Part shown: piece after piece, positions 40,382-43,923 of the stretch
Position numbering within the stretch: position 1 is the first letter of the stretch
How the letters are laid out: every line of letters begins with the position of its first letter
From: Aliigemmobacter aestuarii
GTDB lineage: Bacteria > Pseudomonadota > Alphaproteobacteria > Rhodobacterales > Rhodobacteraceae
Length of the DNA: 43,923 nt
Reading direction: 5' to 3'
NCBI RefSeq assembly: GCF_004799285.1
Contig: NZ_SSND01000007.1
Span: 1 to 43,923 of the forward strand
Position numbers and translations under genes: made by a program
Notes under the pieces: model-generated
Told to the model about the DNA's origin: nothing
Databases searched by the model: none
The model's input: only the letters and a program-made list of their open reading frames with translations

Positions 40382-41670
40382 CAAGCATTCGCGCGGTTCA
40401 TCGGTTCTTCCCCGTTGGCCAAGGCCTTTTCGTTTCTGGGTCCGTGGAGTTCTGGCCCCCGCCGCTAGTCGGACGCCGGAACATTCGAAATCCTGGCCAA
40501 CCACCAAGGATGGCGGCTGGTTCCTATCGCTGGGTTTACGATTGCGGAACGAGCTCTGGCAAGCACCTGGTCAGCAATGCGATTGATCGCCTCAGAGCAA
40601 TCAGCGGTGGTGCGAGGCTCGATCTACTGACGCTGTCCCATTTCCACAACGACCACATCAGTGGAGTAGTGGAGCTCCTGAAGAAGGTCGGCGCAAGCAC
40701 AGTCATGCTTCCTTGGGCGCCGCTTTGGTATCGCCTCGTGATCGGTTTTGACCAAGGAATGACTGCGGGCGACGTGGAGATGCTATTTTACATCGATCCG
40801 GTCGCCTATCTCGAGCAAAGCGCAGGCGATGGGTTTGATCGTGTGGTGTTCGTTATGCCGTCAAACGACAGAGGGCCACCTTTCCTGATTGACCCTACCG
40901 GTCCGCTTACTTTCCCAGAAGAATTTGAAGATAGGGTGAAGGACGAGGGACCAGGAGAGCCAGCATCTTTGGACGAGTTGGAGGTCTCAGGGGGGCGATG
41001 GCCGTCTCGGGTAAAGACATTGAGGCCGGGTCAATCGGTGCCTGTGTTTCAAGGTCTGTGGGAATTTGTTCCATATAATGATCCGGCAACTCAGCCAGCC
41101 GATCCTCATGGCTTCGCAGCGATCGTGGAGGGCTATCGCAAGGACCTTCTCGCCGGTGATGACGATGTACGAGATCAAGCACTGAAGGACTTGAGGAAGC
41201 ACTACGAGGCAACTTTTGGGCGGAGTGTGATGAACAATGTCAGCTTGATGCTTTACGGGGGCGCCGTGGGGCCTTGGCGTCAGGTTCGTTATTCGGAGAA
41301 GCACTACCTGCAGTTCCGACAGGTTTCCTGTCAATCGGACCGTCATGCTAAAAACGCGAAAGGGGCAATCCTTCTTACAGGCGACGGGGTGCTGAACGCT
41401 GCCAAAAAATGGGATGATCTCGAAGATTACCTCGATGCGAAGCGCGTGACGCGCACGGCCGTATTTCAAGTTGCCCACCATGGGGCGCGGGCGAACTGGT
41501 ATGACGGACTTGCGGTGCGCGCAGTCCCAAGAACTAGCGTGTTCAGCTCTGACCCGGCCCATTCATACGGGCACCCCCATGCAGAGGTGCTGCGCGACTT
41601 CTGGTCCTTCCACCCAGTTCAAGTGGATCAGCATTCTGGGTTTTCGACGCACATCGTGCTGGATCGGTGA
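40378..41670 (+). CDS. Metallo-beta-lactamase-fold hydrolase of the restriction operon
   Basis: A 430-residue protein whose ATG overlaps the hsdS stop (ATGA). The zinc-site motif HFHNDH gives H88, H90, D92 and H93 in DLLTLSHFHNDHISGVVELL. Later ligands are suggested by LLTGDGV and VAHHGARANW. The layout resembles the ComEC-like/COG2333 metallo-beta-lactamase branch. A nuclease or nucleotide-hydrolase activity is likely. It has no signal peptide, so it works in the cytoplasm. Similar MBL genes occur in some defence clusters (Avs1 carries one), but a link with HsdRMS is not one I can name. Its coupling to hsdS argues for a shared function. Confidence 0.85.
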   Translation: MTSIRAVHRFFPVGQGLFVSGSVEFWPPPLVGRRNIRNPGQPPRMAAGSYRWVYDCGTSSGKHLVSNAIDRLRAISGGARLDLLTLSHFHNDHISGVVELLKKVGASTVMLPWAPLWYRLVIGFDQGMTAGDVEMLFYIDPVAYLEQSAGDGFDRVVFVMPSNDRGPPFLIDPTGPLTFPEEFEDRVKDEGPGEPASLDELEVSGGRWPSRVKTLRPGQSVPVFQGLWEFVPYNDPATQPADPHGFAAIVEGYRKDLLAGDDDVRDQALKDLRKHYEATFGRSVMNNVSLMLYGGAVGPWRQVRYSEKHYLQFRQVSCQSDRHAKNAKGAILLTGDGVLNAAKKWDDLEDYLDAKRVTRTAVFQVAHHGARANWYDGLAVRAVPRTSVFSSDPAHSYGHPHAEVLRDFWSFHPVQVDQHSGFSTHIVLDR

Positions 41671-41705
41671 GATGGTTATGCAATTGGTCAGAAGCGAGAA
41701 ATTTG

Positions 41706-42626
41706 ATGAGTGATATCAAACTGTTCCGCATTGCCTCTGGCGCCGTGACCGAACTAGCAGGAACGACCGACACGGTCGAGAAATCCGTGCAGGTCCTATT
41801 CGAGAAGAACCTTGAGTCGCTGCTTGGTGTCCGCTTCCTGGCCACGGAATACACGACCACCCATGGCGGCCGGATCGACACGCTGGGCCTAGACGAGAAC
41901 GGCTGCCCGGTGATCCTCGAATACAAGCGGGCCAGCAACGAGAATGTCATCAACCAGGGGCTCTTCTACCTCGACTGGCTGATGGACCACCGCAAGGATT
42001 TCCAGTGGCTGGTTATGGAGAAACTGGGCAAGGCCGCCGCCGACGGCGTCGACTGGTCCGCGCCGCGGCTGATCTGCATCGCGGGCGACTTCAACCGGTA
42101 TGACGACCACGCTGTGAAGCAGATGCAGCGGAACATCGAACTGATCCGCTACCGCCGCTTCGGTCCGGAGCTTCTGATGCTTGACCTTGTTGCGGCGACC
42201 TCGACCAAGGGTGTGTTCATCGACACCAAAGGTAGTGTGCCGGATGGCGGGGCAGGGGGCGGCAATAAGTACAAGACGATCGGCACCGTCCTGCAGGAAC
42301 TTGATCCCGGGTTGTTGGACCGTTTTGAAGCCTTGCGCGCCTACTTGATGGCACTGGGTGACGATGTTCATGAAACCACCCTGCGCTTCTACATCGCCTT
42401 TAAGCGGATCAAGAACTTCGCCTGCGTCGAGTTTCGGCCCTCAACCGGCAAGATTCTGATGTTCGTGAAGGTTGACCCGTCGACGGTTCAGCTTGAGCCG
42501 GGCTTCACCCGCGATGTCTCCAACCTTGGCCACTTCGGAACCGGCGACCTCGAGATCACGCTCTCGAAGGCCGAGGATCTGGAGAAGGCGAAGCCGTTAA
42601 TCGAACTCAGCTATGGTGCGTCATGA
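41706..42626 (+). CDS. NucS-like PD-(D/E)XK nuclease with DUF5655-type C terminus
   Basis: A 306-residue protein. The start at 41706 (MSDIKLFRI) is preferred because homologues recalled begin there; a GTG at 41667 overlapping the MBL stop (GTGA) is the alternative. The nuclease motif is E48, D58 (GGRIDTLG) and E72-Y-K74 (VILEYKRASNENVINQGLFYLDWL), typical of DUF91/NucS-type enzymes. The C-terminal part (FEALRAYLMALGDDVHETTLRFYIAFKRIKNFACVEFRPSTGKILMFVKVDP) matches DUF5655. It overlaps the next gene by ATGA. A DNA-cutting accessory role is inferred. Confidence 0.88.
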   Translation: MSDIKLFRIASGAVTELAGTTDTVEKSVQVLFEKNLESLLGVRFLATEYTTTHGGRIDTLGLDENGCPVILEYKRASNENVINQGLFYLDWLMDHRKDFQWLVMEKLGKAAADGVDWSAPRLICIAGDFNRYDDHAVKQMQRNIELIRYRRFGPELLMLDLVAATSTKGVFIDTKGSVPDGGAGGGNKYKTIGTVLQELDPGLLDRFEALRAYLMALGDDVHETTLRFYIAFKRIKNFACVEFRPSTGKILMFVKVDPSTVQLEPGFTRDVSNLGHFGTGDLEITLSKAEDLEKAKPLIELSYGAS

Positions 42627-43687
42627 CCGGCGAGGCACCAGTCTTCGCCCGGGCGATCGGCATCGACTACTCGGGCGCAGAGACGGCCAACTCGAGCTTG
42701 AAGGGGTTGCGGGTCTATATGGCCGACGTGGGCGAGGTGCCTCAGGAGGTTGCCCCGCCGCCCTCACCGAAGCGCTACTGGACGCGGCGCGGGATCGCGG
42801 AATGGCTGGTCGAACGACTTGCCGAGGACATCCCGACGGTCGTCGGCATCGATCACGCCTTTTCGTTTCCCCTCCGCTACTTCGAGGTCCATGGCCTCCT
42901 GCCAGACTGGCCCGCTTTCCTCGATGATTTCCAGCGGCACTGGCCGACGGATGCCGATCATACCTATGTCGATTTCGTGCGCTTCGGCACGGCCGGGAAC
43001 GGCGCAGCGCGCGAGGGAAGCCGCCGCTGGCGCCGCATAACGGAAGAGCGATCGCCCGGGGCCAAATCGGTATTTCACTTCGACGTCCAAGGGTCCGTGG
43101 CTAAGTCCACGCATGCTGGAATCCCTTGGCTACTTCATATCCGACGTGCGCAGGGCGATCGAGTTCACTTCTGGCCCTTCGATGGCTGGGACGTGCCGGT
43201 GGGAAAGTCGGTGGTCCTCGAGGTTTACCCACGACTTTGGAGCGCGGGTTACCCGGTTGAGGATCGCACACCGGATCAACACGATGCCTACAGCGTGGCG
43301 GCCTGGCTATCGACCGCGGCTGCAGACGGGGGTCTTCTGAAGGCAATGAAGCCCGAGCTGTCGCCGCCCGAAATGGCCGTGGCACAGGTCGAGGGCTGGA
43401 TACTGGGAGTCCCCTGGGCGCCAACGAAAAAGGCCAAGCCCACCGCCAAGCCTGCTGCGAAGGTGGGACGCGGCAGTAGTGGCGGCAAGACGACCAAGGC
43501 AGGCTACGTGAACAAGAACGGCCAGGAGGTTGTGCAGGCAACCGATCTGCCGGGCAACGACCACAACCAAGTTGTCTACGTCTTGCGTTGCGGAAGCTGC
43601 GGTCATCGATATGGGGCGAATGGATCAGACATCTGGCAGCGGAAGTGTCCTGCCTGCGGGGGCGGTGCAGCGGGGTTGGCATTTTGA
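42623..43687 (+). CDS. RNase H-fold (DUF429-like) protein with C-terminal zinc ribbon
   Basis: A 354-residue protein, last gene of the operon. Residues 1-265 look like an RNase H-like fold: D15 in AIGIDYSGAE, D77 in VVGIDHAFSFP, E200 in VVLEVYPRLW and D221 in QHDAYSVAAWL are candidate metal-binding acids. A Lys/Pro/Ala linker (269-282) leads to RNKNGQEV-like NKNGQEVVQATDLPGNDHNQVVYVLRC and a zinc ribbon (C323, C326, C342, C345 in CGSCGHRYGANGSDIWQRKCPACGGG). I recall this C-terminal GANGSDI module fused to other N-terminal domains, from memory only. A nuclease role in defence is inferred. Confidence 0.8.
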   Translation: MTGEAPVFARAIGIDYSGAETANSSLKGLRVYMADVGEVPQEVAPPPSPKRYWTRRGIAEWLVERLAEDIPTVVGIDHAFSFPLRYFEVHGLLPDWPAFLDDFQRHWPTDADHTYVDFVRFGTAGNGAAREGSRRWRRITEERSPGAKSVFHFDVQGSVAKSTHAGIPWLLHIRRAQGDRVHFWPFDGWDVPVGKSVVLEVYPRLWSAGYPVEDRTPDQHDAYSVAAWLSTAAADGGLLKAMKPELSPPEMAVAQVEGWILGVPWAPTKKAKPTAKPAAKVGRGSSGGKTTKAGYVNKNGQEVVQATDLPGNDHNQVVYVLRCGSCGHRYGANGSDIWQRKCPACGGGAAGLAF

Positions 43688-43712
43688 CGAGTTCGGCCGT
43701 GGGCGGAGGTTT

Positions 43713-43732
43713 CGGGTCAACAATAGGTCAAC
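43713..43732 (+). repeat. Right arm-type repeat (paired GGTCAAC), copy of 112-131
   Basis: Identical to 112-131 over 20 bases, in the same orientation, with the two GGTCAAC copies 11 bases apart. It lies 144 bases left of attR, after the stop of the last operon gene. It is a likely integrase arm site. The 188-base stretch 43688-43875 holds no gene. Confidence 0.6.
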
Positions 43733-43875
43733 CTGTCGACCTACCTCGTTCACGGTTTGGGCAGCAGCCGCATCCGCCAGTTGCGGTTGAGAGCGGCAAG
43801 GTAATCAAGCGAGATCAATGGGTTGGGCCGTAAGTGGTTGATATCTAAGGATCAGATGTTCTCTTTTTGGTCCGC

Positions 43876-43923
43876 CTCATAACCTGAAGGCCGCAGGTTC
43901 AAATCCTGCCCCCGCAACCAAAA
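43876..43923 (+). repeat. attR: right copy of the 48-base direct repeat (tRNA 3'-end fragment)
   Basis: Identical to 1-48. The sequence to its left (CTTTTTGGTCCGC) cannot supply a tRNA 5' half, so this copy is a non-functional tRNA fragment and marks the right boundary of the element. Confidence 0.93.

Noticed and set aside
43876-43923. A second functional tRNA at the right end
   Set aside because: Upstream bases cannot make the D arm or acceptor 5' strand, so it is only a 3' fragment serving as attR.
1-43923. CRISPR array or insertion sequence
   Set aside because: No regularly spaced repeats with spacers were seen, and no transposase gene. The iteron and GCGCACCC repeats are too short and too few.

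Overview
This window is one complete integrated element, about 43.9 kb, from a high-GC alphaproteobacterium. The order Rhodobacterales (Paracoccus/Rhodobacter relatives) is the likely host, because the tail genes follow the order of the Rhodobacter gene transfer agent (RcGTA). The element begins and ends in the same 48-base direct repeat (1-48 and 43876-43923). That repeat is the 3' half of a CAT-anticodon tRNA, best read as initiator tRNA-fMet. The window therefore runs from attL to attR, and a tyrosine integrase lies inside it at 32637-33866.

Layout from left to right. (1) 1-300: attL, a terminator and a pair of integrase-arm-like repeats. (2) 296-2358: an AT-richer three-gene minus-strand cassette (TIGR04255-like plus two unknown genes), probably cargo. 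(3) 2547-3438: a holin-like protein and an amidase endolysin, separated from the late genes by a strong terminator. (4) 3508-25149: the minus-strand late operon. Read in the direction of transcription it encodes small and large terminase, gpW-like, lambda-type portal, a fused prohead protease/Mu-like capsid, DUF2190, head-tail joining, DUF6441, tail terminator, tail tube, a tail assembly chaperone with a clear -1 frameshift signal, tape measure, the DUF2460/DUF2163/NlpC-P60/gp15 set of GTA type, and a DUF2793 fibre. It is interrupted by an AT-rich plus-strand gene with an HExxH motif (16207-17487). (5) 25241-26423: three small plus-strand genes of unknown role. (6) 26464-31589: the minus-strand early region. 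It holds a DUF4160-like gene, a PLP fold-type-II-like protein, a DNA methyltransferase, a ParB-like protein, DUF6362, a winged-helix initiator-like gene carrying an iteron cluster, and an excisionase-like HTH gene. (7) 31905-33866: an unknown gene flanked by 40-base imperfect inverted repeats, then the integrase. (8) 34027-43687: a tightly packed seven-gene plus-strand operon. It is a type I restriction-modification system (hsdR, hsdM, hsdS) with an FRG-domain gene between hsdR and hsdM, followed by a metallo-beta-lactamase-fold protein, a NucS-like PD-(D/E)XK nuclease and an RNase H-fold-like protein with a C-terminal zinc ribbon.

The element is thus a temperate siphophage-like prophage with a lambda/Mu-like head and a GTA-like tail. 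It carries defence-type cargo at both ends, just inside the attachment sites. The most interesting points are the extended restriction operon, the left three-gene cassette, the frameshift-encoded tail chaperone extension, the origin-like iterons inside the initiator gene, and the inverted-repeat-flanked gene next to the integrase. All family names come from reading motifs by eye; no database search was run.
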